From Prostheceraeus crozeri (taxonomy: Eukaryota > Platyhelminthes > Polycladida > Euryleptidae), in the NCBI GenBank assembly GCA_907163375.1, contig CAJQUW010014305.1:30009-94008 (forward strand): a stretch of 64,000 nt of DNA, in the 5' to 3' direction. The notes beneath the pieces were generated by a model. It was given only the letters and a program-made list of their open reading frames with translations, made no database searches and was not told the origin of the DNA. Shown here piece after piece: positions 8,330 through 19,419 of the stretch (position 1 is its first letter; each line of letters starts with the position of its first letter). The position numbers were made by a program, and so were the translations under genes.

Positions 8330-11300
8330 ATGTAGAGGTACTTTACACAAAGACTGGACCTGATGGAAATATTGAAGAAAAAGTACAAGGCCATTTTAGT
8401 CAAACTCAAGTAATCTTAAATGTAAATGATATACAACCTATATTTGAAATAATGATACATAGATTAAAGGATGCTATAACTGAAGCTGAATTGCGTGAAT
8501 CTGGCTGGAAGTTTGTTAGAATAGTATCCAAGAAATTAGTAATTAATAAATATAAAAATAATGCTGGAGGTAGTTACATACCCCTACCTTTCAGTTCACC
8601 ACAAATAATCAACATACAAAACAAAGACAACTATTGTTTTCTGTGGAGTGTTATAGCACATGTACATCCTGCACATCATCACAAAGGAAGACTAAGTCAT
8701 TACAATAAAGAAGAATACGTAAATGAATTTGATCTTTCTGATGGATTAGATGAATTTCCATATGATTATAATAAGCTAACAAAGTTTCATAAAAAGAACA
8801 AACATATAATAGAAGTAAATGTGTTCGAATTAAATGTGAAGTATATTTCTATTTGTAATATTACTCCCTTATTACTGGAGATGTTAAAGTTAATGACACT
8901 GTCTATGCAAACGTACAAGAATTTTACTTAGATAATAAAAGTTTATGCCGAACAGAAATGCAATATAATGAACGCGGTAATTATATACACCATAATACTA
9001 TTTACCAAGACTTTGTAATATGTACTGAAAAATATGAAATTATAAAAACATTAACACCTATAATGGTTAATCATAATATTTATAAAGGACGCGGTTTTAC
9101 TTCTGGATATCATCAGCAGTTACAGGTGTTACAGCAGCAATATCAACAACAGTTACAGATGTTAGAACAGCAATATCAACGACAGTTACATCAGTTACAG
9201 CAGCAATATCAACAGCAGTTACAGCTGTTAGAACAGCAATATCAACAGCAGTTACAGCAGTTAATACAACCAGCACAAGCAAATATATTATATTATAAAG
9301 AACATTACATATTGTGCCAAGATGTTTCTATATTTACAAAAACTTCAGATAATGCTAATTTCCCCTGTCTTCAATGTATGATAAGTTTTAGAACTGAACA
9401 AGCATTGAATAATCACTTGGCAAATTGTCAAGAAAATGAAGCAGTCAGAAATACGTTTCCAAAAGAAGATTATTTAGAATACAATAAATGGTATTTCAAA
9501 AATATAGCACCATTTACTATATATAGTGATTTTGAAGCATATAATGTCAAAATTACAGAACAAAGTACTACCAAGCATTTGTTTGAACAAAAACCATTGT
9601 GTTGGGGAATGTACATTCATTCAAATTACCCCGAATTATTTAAATCAGAGTATTATCAGTACTATGGTGAGGACAGTGCTATAAAGTTTGTTAACACGAT
9701 AGAAGAATTACAAGGACATTTTTCGCAATTGCTTAAAACAAATAAACCAATGCTTCCATTAACGTCTGAACAATTAGTGCAATTTAATAATGAAAAGAAT
9801 TGTTATTACCGTGGTAAAGAATTTACAACTTATAAAGTAAAAGATCATGATCATCTAAATGGATTATATAGAGGTGCGGCACATAATTCTTGTAATCTTA
9901 ATGCAAATAAATTTAGACATAACTTTGTTCCTTTATATTTCTACAATGGTTCTAAGTATGATTTCCATTTAATAATAAACGATTTATTCTCATCTGAAAC
10001 ATTACAGCAATTAAGAACAAACATACTGTGTAAAACAGAAGAAGAATACTTTTCAATGCAATTTGGGAGTATTAGAATATTAGATGCATTTAGATTTTTT
10101 ACTCCTTATTCATTAGAGTTGATGGGAAAAACACTGAAACCTGAACAATGTAAAATAGTAAATAAATATAATTTAAAACCTTTAAAAGGTATTTTTCCAT
10201 ATGAATATTTAACTGGAGATATCGCTAGAATAAATGAAATAATGCAAGAACAACAACTTCCTTCACGTGATAAATTTAGTTCTACATTAAAACAATCACA
10301 ACTGACTGAAGAAGACTATGCAGAAGCTGAAAAGAATTGGAAAGAATTAAATTGTAGAACAATGTATGATTATACAATGAAATATCTTCAGATAGATGTA
10401 TTAATACTAGCTGATCTATTTGAAAACTTTCGTGATATGTGTATGGAATATTACGGAATAGATCCATGTTATTGCTATTCTACACCAGGTTTAACATGGT
10501 TAGCAGGATTGAAATTTACTGGTATTAAACTTAAATACTATAAAGAAAGTTCTTACGATAAATTATTATTCTTTGAATCTGGAATTAGAGGTGGAGTTTC
10601 ATCAGTTTTATGTAATAGATATGTTGAATGTTATAACAAGAAAGTAAATCCAGATGATTATGGTTATTTAAAAATTTTAAATCCAGAAGAAAAAGATCAA
10701 TTTATAAAATTGTTTAATCAAAACATAGAAGGACTTATATCAAATGAAGAGAGTCAAGCAGCAGTTGATGAATTCATGCGAGAAAACTATTTGTTATATT
10801 ATGATTTTAATAGTTTATATTCTTCCTGTATGATACAAGAATTACCTACGGGTGAAATGGAGTGGTGTGACAAATTAGTTTATGAACGAACGATTGAAGA
10901 TGCATATGGTTACGTATATGAAGTTGACTCAAAGTACCCTGATGAAATAAAAGATGAAACAAAATATTTTCCATTCTGTCCTGAAAGCAAAATTCCCGAT
11001 ATAGACGACTTTACAGATTATCAAACGTCTATATTACCTAAAAAATACAGACCAACAAAGAAACTCATGTTAACACAAAGTAATAAAGAAAAGTATGTTG
11101 TTGAAGGAAGAATGTTAGATTGGTATTTAGATCATGGAATGATTCTCACTAAAATACATCGGAAACTAATATATAAAAAATCAAAATGGCTAAAAGATTA
11201 TATAGAGTTCAATATTGAAAAACGTAAAATAGCTAAAAGAAATAAAGATGATTTTGGAAACGTATTCTTTAAATAAATGAACAACGCATTTTATGGTAAA

Positions 11301-12008
11301 ACTTTAGAAAATGTAGGTAATAGACAAAATATTGAAATAGTTTATAATAAAGATCGATTTCAAAATTTAACAAGGAAACCAACATATAAAAGAACCACTA
11401 GATTCAATGATAACTTATGTGCCGTTCATTTGAGAAGAAGCATTGTAAAACATGATAAATTCAATTTTATAGGATTTACTATATTAGAATTAGCTAAGCT
11501 ATTTATGTATACATTTATATATGATTATTTAGCACCTGCTTACGGTCAGAACTATAAGTTACATTTCAGTGACACAGATTCTGTTTTCTTAGAATTAACA
11601 ATACCGTATAATTCTTCACTTGATAAAGAAATAGATGAAATAAAAGATATCATTCATCCTTCTGATTAATGTCAAGTAAAAGATGAATTGAGCGGAGATA
11701 AATCAGAAGGAAATGAGGAGTACATAACAGAAGCTGTATTTCTAAAAGCGAAATGTTATTGTTACAGTACAAAGTCTAAAACATCTAAAGCATTAAAAGA
11801 AATTTCAAAAGCATCAATAGCTAAACAAATAACATTTCAAGATTATAAGAAGGCATTGTTTAATAATGAAATAAAATCAACATGTAATTATAGACTTTGT
11901 TCAAAGAAACATAAAATGTACTGAAAAGAGGAACATAAATTAGCATTAGATCCATTTGATGATAAAAGAAAGATTTTACCCGATGGAATAACTACTTTAC
12001 CTTTTTAA
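8326..12008 (+). pseudogene. POLB: Polinton protein-primed DNA polymerase B (broken)
   Basis: The N-terminal part has the conserved Polinton segment (SGWKFVRIVSK, IPLPF, IQNKDNYCFLWSV). A C2H2-like finger follows near 9,365 (CLQCMISF ... HLANC). The exonuclease domain shows ExoI YSDFEAYN (about 9,523), an HNH-like insert DHDHLNGLYRGAAHNSCN (about 9,844), ExoII YDFHLI (about 9,957) and an ExoIII-type YLQIDVLILADL (about 10,381). The polymerase domain shows motif A DFNSLYSS (about 10,802), motif B NNAFYGKTLENVG (about 11,280) and motif C SDTDS (about 11,569). The C-terminal DKRKILPDGI signature is present to 12,008. A Gln-rich repeat has expanded between the N-terminal and exonuclease parts. 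The family replicates linear DNA from a protein primer. The gene is broken, with a few breaks. Confidence 0.93.
9106..9270 (+). repeat. coding minisatellite, Gln/Leu-rich, in PolB
   Basis: A 36-bp unit (tatcaacagcagttacagct plus gttagaacagcaa and variants) repeats about four and a half times and encodes QQYQQQLQLLE-type heptad-like units, predicted to form a coiled coil. It sits ahead of the finger and ExoI motif and is not part of the normal polymerase core. Confidence 0.9.
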
Positions 12009-12009
12009 T

Positions 12010-12185
12010 TTCTTTAACATCTAGTCAGAGAACAATTGTTCGTTTCAAAGTTTCAATCGGGGCAAAGCCAAGAAATCTCCCCTTCCGATAGAGGGTCGCC
12101 CGAGGCGAAGGCTAGTCAGTGAACAATTGTTCGATTCAGAGTTTCAGTCGGGGCGAAGCCCCTCGATGCGAAGCCTAGTCTGTGA
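12010..12185. repeat. two-and-a-half-copy repeat with gaacaattgttc palindrome between convergent genes
   Basis: The unit ctagtcagNgaacaattgtt followed by cggggcNaagcc appears at about 12,020 and 12,110, with a partial third copy at 12,170. Each copy carries the 12-bp palindrome gaacaattgttc. The block lies between the 3' ends of the polymerase and ATPase genes, so it may act in 3'-end formation for both; that role is inference. Confidence 0.7.
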
Positions 12186-12951
12186 ACAAATGTTCTATAA
12201 CTCTATCATGCACCTTTTTATCGATATTGATTGTGATAAATCCATAATCGTTTGACCAAGCATTACTGCAAGATTGTTTAAAGTCATCTTTATCTCTTAT
12301 ACATAAGTCTCTTAACAAATGACTTGGGTTTCTTGGATTGATTTCGAAAAGCACAAAAATATTAGCATTCTTTCTAATAACGCTGCCATCTAGTGAATAC
12401 AGACTTTGTGTCAAATAAAAGACACTACAGTTATTGTGTCGTCCTCTTGCAAAATAATTTCTCTGAACTGCCTGATCTCTGTTATTAACACAATCATCAA
12501 ACACAACACAATGTTTTTTCGTTATATTTAGTTTACTAGGATCTTGCATATTACCACTATCATCTATTAATTGTATCGATATGTGTTTATTTTTATTGGG
12601 TTCTACTAGCTGTTTATTTTGCGCTGCTTCTTCACACCAGGAACTTATTTCCTCTTCATACACCGATTTTTCATATTCTTCAAACAGTGAAGCTATAGCT
12701 GATTTTGTAAGATTATTTTCAAAACCATATTTCAAAAATTGATAAATAGGTTGTTCTGCTGTTGTTGTATAAATGATAAGATTGTTATAATCCAAAAAGT
12801 TTGGTGTCGTGAGAATTTTAAATAATAGATACTTTTTCCCACAACCTGATCTGCCACAGATAACTGATAAAACTTTATTTGACAAGTTATGATGATGATT
12901 GAATTTCACTTTCTTGTTTAGTGGATATTTTACAGAACTGTTTTCACTCAT
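12175..12951 (-). CDS. ATP: Polinton genome-packaging ATPase (FtsK/HerA type, 258 aa)
   Basis: Walker A is GRSGCGKK at residues 33-40, and Walker B is VVFDD at residues 149-153, followed by a polar NNRDQ segment. Length fits the A32-like packaging ATPases of Polintons, virophages and large DNA viruses, which drive DNA into the preformed capsid. The product is cytoplasmic, with no membrane segments. The frame is open from start to stop; the stop lies inside the short repeat shared with the end of the polymerase region. It is followed upstream on the same strand by the penton-like gene with a gap of about 20 bp, so the two are probably co-expressed. Confidence 0.88.
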   Translation of the reverse strand: MSENSSVKYPLNKKVKFNHHHNLSNKVLSVICGRSGCGKKYLLFKILTTPNFLDYNNLIIYTTTAEQPIYQFLKYGFENNLTKSAIASLFEEYEKSVYEEEISSWCEEAAQNKQLVEPNKNKHISIQLIDDSGNMQDPSKLNITKKHCVVFDDCVNNRDQAVQRNYFARGRHNNCSVFYLTQSLYSLDGSVIRKNANIFVLFEINPRNPSHLLRDLCIRDKDDFKQSCSNAWSNDYGFITINIDKKVHDRVIEHLFTD

Positions 12952-12972
12952 TTTTTAAGTGAATATTTTTAA

Positions 12973-13738
12973 TTACACCTCTCGTAATAATAGATCTATC
13001 ATAATCTCTTCACCTCCAAAATTTATTGCCTTTCCTTTCTCATCTGTTATTCTAATGGTAATTGAATTAATTGTTTTTCGTGTAACTGGAAAATATATTA
13101 ATGATTTTGGGATTACATTTAAACTGTAACCAATCGGAACTGTAAATGCTGGATAACTGAAGATATTATTTGTTAGCTTTCCATTAACATAACCACCTTC
13201 TATAATATCACATTGAACGTTGATTGAATTTATTTCAGTTATTTTAGGTATATCTTTACTGATATGAAAACCTTGTGCATAGTCTTGATAAAGATTTGTC
13301 AATATCAAAATCAACTTGATGATTTTCATCTAAAGTAAGAGAAAATTCATTTACTGCTGGTTCAACTGCGAAATGTAATTGTTTCTTGTCTTTAAATTGA
13401 ATACCTAAATGTCTATTTATTTCATTGGAAATCGATTCAACTTCATAAGATCAAGGAAGAAAAGTTAATTCTTTCCAAGTTGTACCTTTGTCATTTGAAT
13501 ACTTAACTCGGTCATTTACATCTTTGATAATATTTTGTATATTATTAAATGCTGAAAAACTAGTTAGTGCTATTTCATAATGTTTGTCTTGTTCTAAGTG
13601 AATAATAGGATCTAAATTACAAATATGCGAGGAAGTAGTGGCCATAAATTTTAATGTCGTACTAAATTTTGATGAGGACAAAATCTCGGTTAAATTTTCT
13701 AAATGTTTATTAATTTTTTCTAGTTCTGCCGAAGACAT
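12973..13738 (-). pseudogene. Polinton penton-like minor capsid protein (broken)
   Basis: The N-terminal part shows the family pattern around HYEIALTSFSAFNNI preceded by an acidic strand. The C-terminal part shows INSINVQCDIIEGGYVNGK, then VPIGYSLNVIPKSLIYFPV, and a final TIRITDEKGKAINFGGEEI strand. These are the conserved strands of the single-jelly-roll minor capsid (penton) of Polintons and adintoviruses, which occupies the icosahedral vertices. Size (about 255 codons) fits. It lies between the ATPase gene and a Pro/Gly-rich gene, all on the minus strand. The gene is broken. Confidence 0.72.
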
Positions 13739-14234
13739 TTTTAACTAAATAATTTAGATAAGCTTTTGTAGTCTTTTTCACTTATAATTTTCTTTTCTAA
13801 TAGTCTTTTTAAGATTGCATGAATTTCGTTAAAACTAGAGTTATGTCCTTCTTTTGTTGCAGCTAACAAAATCTCTAATCTGTTTATTAATTCTTGTTGA
13901 TCATCGGGCAGGAAAACCGTTGTCTCTTTTAGACCTGTTCCTGTTTTTGGGTAACCGCCCATTGGTGGATAGCCACTCATTGGTGGATAACCAGTCGGTG
14001 TTGAATAACCAGTTCTTGCTGGAGAAGCAGCCATTGGTGTTGAATAACCAGTCGGTGTTTAATAACCAGCTGATGGCATTGGTATCTTTGTTCCTGTTTT
14101 ACTGGTACTAGACGTTTTGGATAATAAGCCATTCAAATTTTTATAACGCTTAAGAGTTTTTACCGTTTCAACCTTATCTAACATAGTTTTACATTTCAGT
14201 AGATCATCAGCATGATATTTATCCACGTCCGCTA

Positions 14235-17055
14235 CGTGTGTGAAGTTAGCACCGCCACTCAGCACCACCATCTTGAAAATGGAATGTGCCAGTCAAACCA
14301 ACGATCAGAATCGATCTAGATGGAGCGTGCCAGCATGTGCCACTCACTATTTTGAAAGAATTCCCCCTAGTTTAGGAGAAATCGCTGGTTGAAAGTTCGA
14401 CATGGCGGTGATGTGAAGTTAGCACCGCCACTAAAATTTGTTTTCCAAAATACACAATCAAAACATACGAAACACGCACAACAGATAGAAGACCATCAAA
14501 AACATTGTGCCAGCAAGTTTGAGCACCTAAATCCCCGTACTTGCTGAGAAATATTAGTCCCCGAAACCACAAAATGGCGGTGATGTGAAGTTAGCACCGC
14601 CATCTTGAAAAATGCATGTGCCAGTCAAACCAACGGTCAGGATCGATCTAGATGTAGTTTGCCAGCGTGTGCCACTCGTTAATTTCACGAAAATCCAACC
14701 ACAGTCGGTGGAAAACCAACCCGAAAGCTCAACGGCGGTGATGTGAAGTTGGCACCGCCGTCTTGAAATATGCATGTGCCAGTCAAACCAACGGTCAGAA
14801 TCGATCTAGATGTAGTTTGCCAGCATGTGCCACTCGTTTATTTCACGAAAATCCCACCACAGTCGGTGGAAAGCCAACCCGAAAGCTCAATGGCGGTGAT
14901 GTGAAGTTGGCACCGCCGCTGAATGTTTTTTCCGAAATTGGAACCACTCAATGGAGGTATTGCAAAATTTTCCACTTCAACATTAAACCGTTTGCTTACT
15001 GGCTATACAGATATCAATGCAAATACGAATATCTCGACAGGTGAATACCGTCATGTGCCTGAACTGTTAACAGAAAGCTGAAGCTATTACTTTGTTCAAA
15101 ACTCTGTAAGACAGTGAAGGCATTTGACGAGTATATGGAATGGCATAACTAGGAAGACTTACTTTCTTATTAAAGGCCATTGATGAATAGCATGCGATTC
15201 GTTTATGTTTCCGCGCATGAATGAGGAGAGTTCGCGACTTACAACGGCAAAACTATTGGTAATGGTTTTGAATTTTTCATTTGACTAACGACGTCCCATG
15301 ATTGGTCAGTTTTCGGTTACCATATGATCAATATATCGATAAACATTTTCATTTGTTTGCCGTGGAAAATATATTCACGGCATGCGATTAATTACAGCCT
15401 GTACAACTTAAAACAAGAATGATTAAATAAATGTGTTTAACACACACACCTGTGGAATTTTGATCATATGGCAACCGAAAACTGACCAATCATGGGACGT
15501 CGTTGGTCAAATGAAAAATTCAAACCATTACCAATAGTTTTGCCGTTGTAAGTCGCGAACTCTCCTCCTTCATGCGCGGAAACATAAACGAATCGCATGC
15601 TATTCATCAATGGCCTTTAATAAGAAAGTAAGTCTTCCTAGTTATGCCATTCCATATACTCGTCAAATGCCTTCACTGTCTTACAGAGTTTTGAACAAAG
15701 TAATAGCTTCAGCTTTCTGTTAACAGTTCAGGCACATGACGGTATTCACCTGTCGAGATATTCGTATTTGCATTGATATCTGTATAGCCAGTAAGCAAAC
15801 GGTTTAATGTTGAAGTGGAAAATTTTGCAATACCTCCATTGAGTGGTTCCAATTTCGGAAAAAACATTCAGTGGCGGTGCCAACTTCACATCACCGCCAT
15901 TGAGCTTTCGGGTTGGCTTTCCACCGACTGTGGTGAGATTTTCGTGAAATAAACGAGTGGCACATGCTGGCACACTCCATCTAGATCGATTCTGACCGTT
16001 GGTTTGACTGGCACATGCATATTTCAAGACGGCGGTGCCAACTTCACATCACCGCCGTTGAGCTTTCGGGTTGGTTTTCCACCGACTGTGGTTGGATTTT
16101 CGTGAAATTAACGAGTGGCACACGCTGGCAAACTACATCTAGATCGATCCTGACCGTTGGTTTGACTGGCACATGCATTTTTCAAGATGGCGGTGCTAAC
16201 TTCACATCACCGCCATTTTGTGGTTTCGGGGACTAATTTCTCAGCAAGTACGGGGATTTAGGTGCTCAAACTTGCTGGCACAATGTTTTTGATGGTCTTC
16301 TATCTGTTGTGCGTGTTTCGTATGTTTTGATTGTGTATTTTGGAAAACAAATTTTAGTGGCGGTGCTAACTTCACATCACCGCCATGTCGAACTTTCAAC
16401 CAGCGATTTCTCCTAAACTAGGGGGAATTCTTTCAAAATAGTGAGTGGCACATGCTGGCACGCTCCATCTAGATCGATTCTGATCGTTGGTTTGACTGGC
16501 ACATTCCATTTTCAAGATGGCGGTGCCAACTTCACATCACCGCCAGCGCATTGAGCTTTCGGGGGCTAATTTCTCCGCAAGTACGGCGTCTTGGGAGTAG
16601 AAACTTGCTGGCACAATATTTTTGATGGTCTCCTATCTGCTGTTCTTGCTTCGTATGTTTTAATTGCGTATATTAAAAAAAGACTTCAGTGGCGGTGCTA
16701 ACTTCACATCACCGCCATTTTGTGGTTTCGGGGACTAATTTCTCAGCAAGTACGGGGATTTAGGTGCTCAAACTTGCTGGCACAATGTTTTTGATGGTCT
16801 TCTATCTGTTGTGAGTGTTTCGTATGTTTTGATTGTGTATTTTGGAAAACAAATTTTAGTGGCGGTGCTAACTTCACATCACCGCCATGTCGAACTTTCA
16901 ACCAGCGATTTCTCCTAAACTAGGGGGAATTCTTTCAAAATAGTGAGTGGCACATGCTGGCACGCTCCATCTAGATCGATTCTGATCGTTGGTTTGACTG
17001 GCACATTCCATTTTCAAGATGGCGGTGCTGAGTGGCGGTGCTAACTTCACACACG
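14235..17055. mobile_element. 2.8-kb foldback (palindromic) DNA transposon, TA target site
   Basis: The ends are perfect inverted copies (cgtgtgtgaagttagcaccg at the left) flanked by TA at 14,233-14,234 and 17,056-17,057. The left arm (14,235-15,332) and right arm (15,458-17,055) are near-identical inverted repeats around a loop of about 125 bp. Each arm is a chain of 130-160 bp modules separated by a 27-29 bp hairpin, tggcggtgctaacttcacat caccgcca. The right arm is longer because a two-module block (about 16,217-16,520) recurs almost unchanged at 16,718-17,030. No transposase is present; short open frames in the arms are mirror images and not genes. The TA duplication suggests mobilisation by a Tc1/mariner-type or other TA-targeting enzyme. 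It is inserted into the Polinton and so is younger than it. Confidence 0.9.
14403..14431. repeat. representative module-boundary hairpin of the foldback element
   Basis: This is one of about a dozen copies of the same short palindrome, with an 8-bp perfect stem (tggcggtg / caccgcca) around gtgaagttag or its complement. Further copies lie near 14,575, 14,733, 14,892, 15,874, 16,030, 16,190, 16,358, 16,518, 16,690, 16,860 and 17,033. The terminal sequence of the transposon contains the same motif, so each module resembles a miniature copy of an end. Confidence 0.85.
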
Positions 17056-17599
17056 TAAGTCCGCTCCTCTTAATAAATCCACGAAATTTCTGTCTAAACT
17101 GAAAGCCGTTTTGTCTGGTGTAAAAATTAAACTTTCTTTAGTATTTATAAATAATTCTTCTCCACCTCAGTAAAATCTAAGAGATGGCTTTCCATCTATA
17201 AATGAAGTAGAATGTTCAAATAGCATAGATTTTGGTAATTTCTTTTCTATGTTTGCTTCTAACAAGCCATAATCATCCATGATGGTTTTCTGCACTGGAT
17301 CAGATATGTCAATTAGTTTATCATGAACTGAAAGTTCTTTTTCAAGAGTTTTGAGTGGTGCAATAGTTTTTTCAAAATCAGTTTTCACTTGTTCAGTTAG
17401 GTGCATTTTTTCTAACATATCAGATTGAACGCCAGCTTGTAGCATTCGATGTTGTCTATAATTTTTCTTCATAATATTTTTGTTTTATTAATTGTTCTAG
17501 TTGTTTAATTTTAGGCTCATTTGTATTCATTATTTTATAATATAATATTTGAATTTTGCGGTAGCATAGAGATACAACAAAAACACTTTGCTGAACAAC

Positions 17600-18193
17600 T
17601 TATTTTTGTTCTATGGAACTTTGTTCTAGCGTTTTTAATAAAGTTCTTATTTCTTCTAAAAAAGCTTCATTGTCTACTTTGTCTTGAGATTTAACAGGAA
17701 TTTTAGTTGCTTCTCCAGCTATTTGATCAAATTTTTCAATCTTATCTAACGTAATAACATTGTCATCACACACTCTCTGGAAGTAGTAATGTAGTCTATC
17801 ATATACTTCTTTGACATGTGCATGTTTCTTACTTAAGGATTTTCGTTTCTTAGTCATTAAAGATTTATCTATCAATGTTGCAAGTGACGTTGTGAAAACA
17901 CCTGTACCTGTTAAAGCTGTAGCAACAACAGGAATTGTAAGAACGCCAGATGAAATGACAATAGTGAGAGAGCCTAAAGAAACTGTTACAAATGCTCCAA
18001 TGCCTTGTGTTACATTCTTAAATATCGTCCATCTTTTTCTTAATTTATCAAATCGATCTAGTCTAAGTAATAATTGCGCTTCCTTATCTTTCATGTACCT
18101 GACTCTATCTTTATGTTTTGCTATATCCATTTCATATGATAATGAAGGAAAAGGGGCTGATGGTTCTTTTGATTTTTCATTTGCATCTTCCAT
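17600..18193 (-). CDS. Polinton two-transmembrane hypothetical protein (197 aa)
   Basis: The product has a basic, helical N-terminal half (KDKEAQLLLRLDRFDKLRKRW), then a long hydrophobic region of about 50 residues with two likely membrane helices (FVTVSLGSLTIVISSGVLTI and VVATALTGTGVFTTSLATLI), then a basic loop and an acidic helical tail. It resembles the paired-helix, SLATT-like membrane proteins seen in mobile elements and invertebrate genomes, but no family can be named with confidence. It is the last gene before the right-end repeats of the element. The frame is open. A membrane-remodelling or virion-release role is speculative. Confidence 0.5.
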   Translation of the reverse strand: MEDANEKSKEPSAPFPSLSYEMDIAKHKDRVRYMKDKEAQLLLRLDRFDKLRKRWTIFKNVTQGIGAFVTVSLGSLTIVISSGVLTIPVVATALTGTGVFTTSLATLIDKSLMTKKRKSLSKKHAHVKEVYDRLHYYFQRVCDDNVITLDKIEKFDQIAGEATKIPVKSQDKVDNEAFLEEIRTLLKTLEQSSIEQK

Positions 18194-18248
18194 TTTTTAA
18201 ATGAATATTTTTATTGCATTTTTATCCACATTCATTTCATTTGCATTT

Positions 18249-18500
18249 TGTTTTGCTAAATTTCAAGAGGACCCTATTTTGTATTTTGATTTGCTAAATT
18301 TCAGGAGCGTCCCTATTTTTTGTATTTTTCATTTTTGCATCTACCTAGTGCGGCGAATGTTATACCCTATACTACTCACATTGTTTTTTAAATGATCAAG
18401 GGTGTCTAATTTTAACAATTTTTTTATAAGTTATCAAGGGGGTTTAATTTTAGCTGTTTTTTTATAAATTTCAGGAGGACCGTAATTTTAACATTTTTTT
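18249..18500. repeat. degenerate 37-43 bp tandem repeats at the Polinton right side
   Basis: Five copies follow the pattern t-rich leader, aaatttcaggaggacc, taattttaacat, with drift (ttgctaaatttcaagagg ..., tttataagttatcaaggggg ...). They are split by a 45-bp non-repeat segment near 18,335-18,383. Subterminal tandem repeats are common in Polinton ends, so they are taken as the right flank of the element. A matching inverted copy is not present at bases 1-90, so the left terminal repeat lies outside the window or is lost. Confidence 0.6.
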
Positions 18501-18639
18501 AATGTGTCCTGGCCCGGTCTTTATGCCATTACTAACCGGTAGAGACTAAATAATTATTACAGATGAAATCACAGTCTTGCTTGTTTGCCTGTATCGCACA
18601 TGATTTTCGCACATCAAATAACCAAGATTCAAAGGGAAA

Positions 18640-19410
18640 TTATACCAGTAGAACTCCGGTTGTTGTTCTGAAAATGTAGCAGCATATAGGCGTTTACGGT
18701 AGCAGCATCAAAAAAATCGAAAGTCAATTCAAATGGCCATCTTTAACATTTTCTTTTGAAGCTATAGGCCTAGGACGCTACATGTGGTCCAAATTATCAA
18801 CGCCTTCGTTAAGTTGCATGCCTGTATCATGTCAAGCTTCCTATCATGTGACTATCCATGCAAATGCTCGGGACAGAGAAGTAGTAATGGACGTGTTCCT
18901 TTGTCCCTATGAGAGAGAAGCGTCATCATGTTGCTATACAGTCCGATAAAAATAAATGAAAGAACCTCTCTCTACCACGACGAATTTTCGCAGCGACTGG
19001 AATTCTTCTACAATGTATAACGGTTCTCATGCTATTCATCTGCGTACATCGACGGGGTGAATTCCACGTTTAGGTCCAGCTTCCTCGCGAATTGTATTTT
19101 GAGAACTGCGACGTCCTGAACTAATAGAAGGACGGTTCAGCCATTCCATATGATTAGCTGTGCCATATACACAGTTATGGCTTCCTCCTCCTCACTGTCA
19201 TTAAATGAAATGGTTACCAATCCAGAAGCATCGATGAACTCGTCGTCGTCGTTAATCGTTGTCATTATCACTCCCGCCTTCATCATCACCATTATCTGAA
19301 TGGTCATTATAGTTATCCAAAATGACAGTCAAGTCGCAATCCTGGTCTGTTTCTGCAGAAATATCGCCAAAATTAAGACATTGAGCTTCTGACCTTGCTT
19401 TACGCGACAT
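18640..19410 (-). pseudogene. piggyBac-like transposase fragment
   Basis: On the minus strand, starting near 19,410, a short N-terminal piece begins MSRKARSEAQ and becomes strongly acidic (NYNDHSDNGDDEGGSDNDND), as piggyBac transposases often do. Further along, near 18,820-18,640, the C-terminal core is clear: GVDNLDHM followed by RWPFELTFDFFDAATVNAYM and LLHFQNNN, matching the conserved end of the DDD transposase domain. Several hundred codons between the two are missing, and frameshifts and stops separate the surviving pieces, so it is a dead, internally deleted copy. A palindrome at 20,333-20,356 may mark its 5' end. Confidence 0.65.
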
Positions 19411-19419
19411 AGACAATTC

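Larger units (their letters stand above)
13741..17472 (-). pseudogene. Polinton structural-type gene region interrupted by a foldback transposon
   Basis: Coding-like sequence on both sides of the foldback element (17,057-17,472 and 13,741-14,234) is on the same strand and of similar composition, and is best read as one gene or two neighbouring genes split by the insertion. The upstream part starts MKKNYRQHRML and is helical; the downstream part has a Gly/Tyr/Pro repeat (GYPPM) and a helical C-terminus ending KDYKSLSKLFS. The Gly/Tyr/Pro repeat is encoded by a 24-bp DNA repeat at about 13,950-14,075. No domain is recognised. The region is broken by the insertion and by decay. Confidence 0.4.
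1..18500. mobile_element. Polinton/Maverick (adintovirus-like) element, broken fossil
   Basis: The set of parts identifies the family: adenain-type cysteine protease, RVE integrase, protein-primed DNA polymerase B, FtsK/HerA-type packaging ATPase, double-jelly-roll major capsid, penton-like minor capsid and small hydrophobic core protein. Gene layout is also typical, with the integrase near one end, PolB in the middle reading rightward and the ATPase convergent to it. The left terminal repeat is not in the window; the right boundary is approximate, set by short tandem repeats ending near 18,500. The element is broken, with roughly six to ten breaks across its genes, and carries a 2.8-kb foldback insertion. 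Several genes still read open for most of their length, so it is moderately old rather than ancient. Codon use is very AT-rich compared with the host exon at 27-43 kb. Confidence 0.93.

Noticed and set aside
14763-16236. Mirror-image open frames of 93 and 73 codons in the foldback arms
   Set aside because: They are identical copies on opposite arms of a palindrome, with no similarity to transposases; a structural by-product.
69-18382. tatactactca shared between about 74 and about 18,370 as possible element ends
   Set aside because: The copies are in direct, not inverted, orientation and only 11 bp long, so they do not qualify as Polinton terminal repeats.
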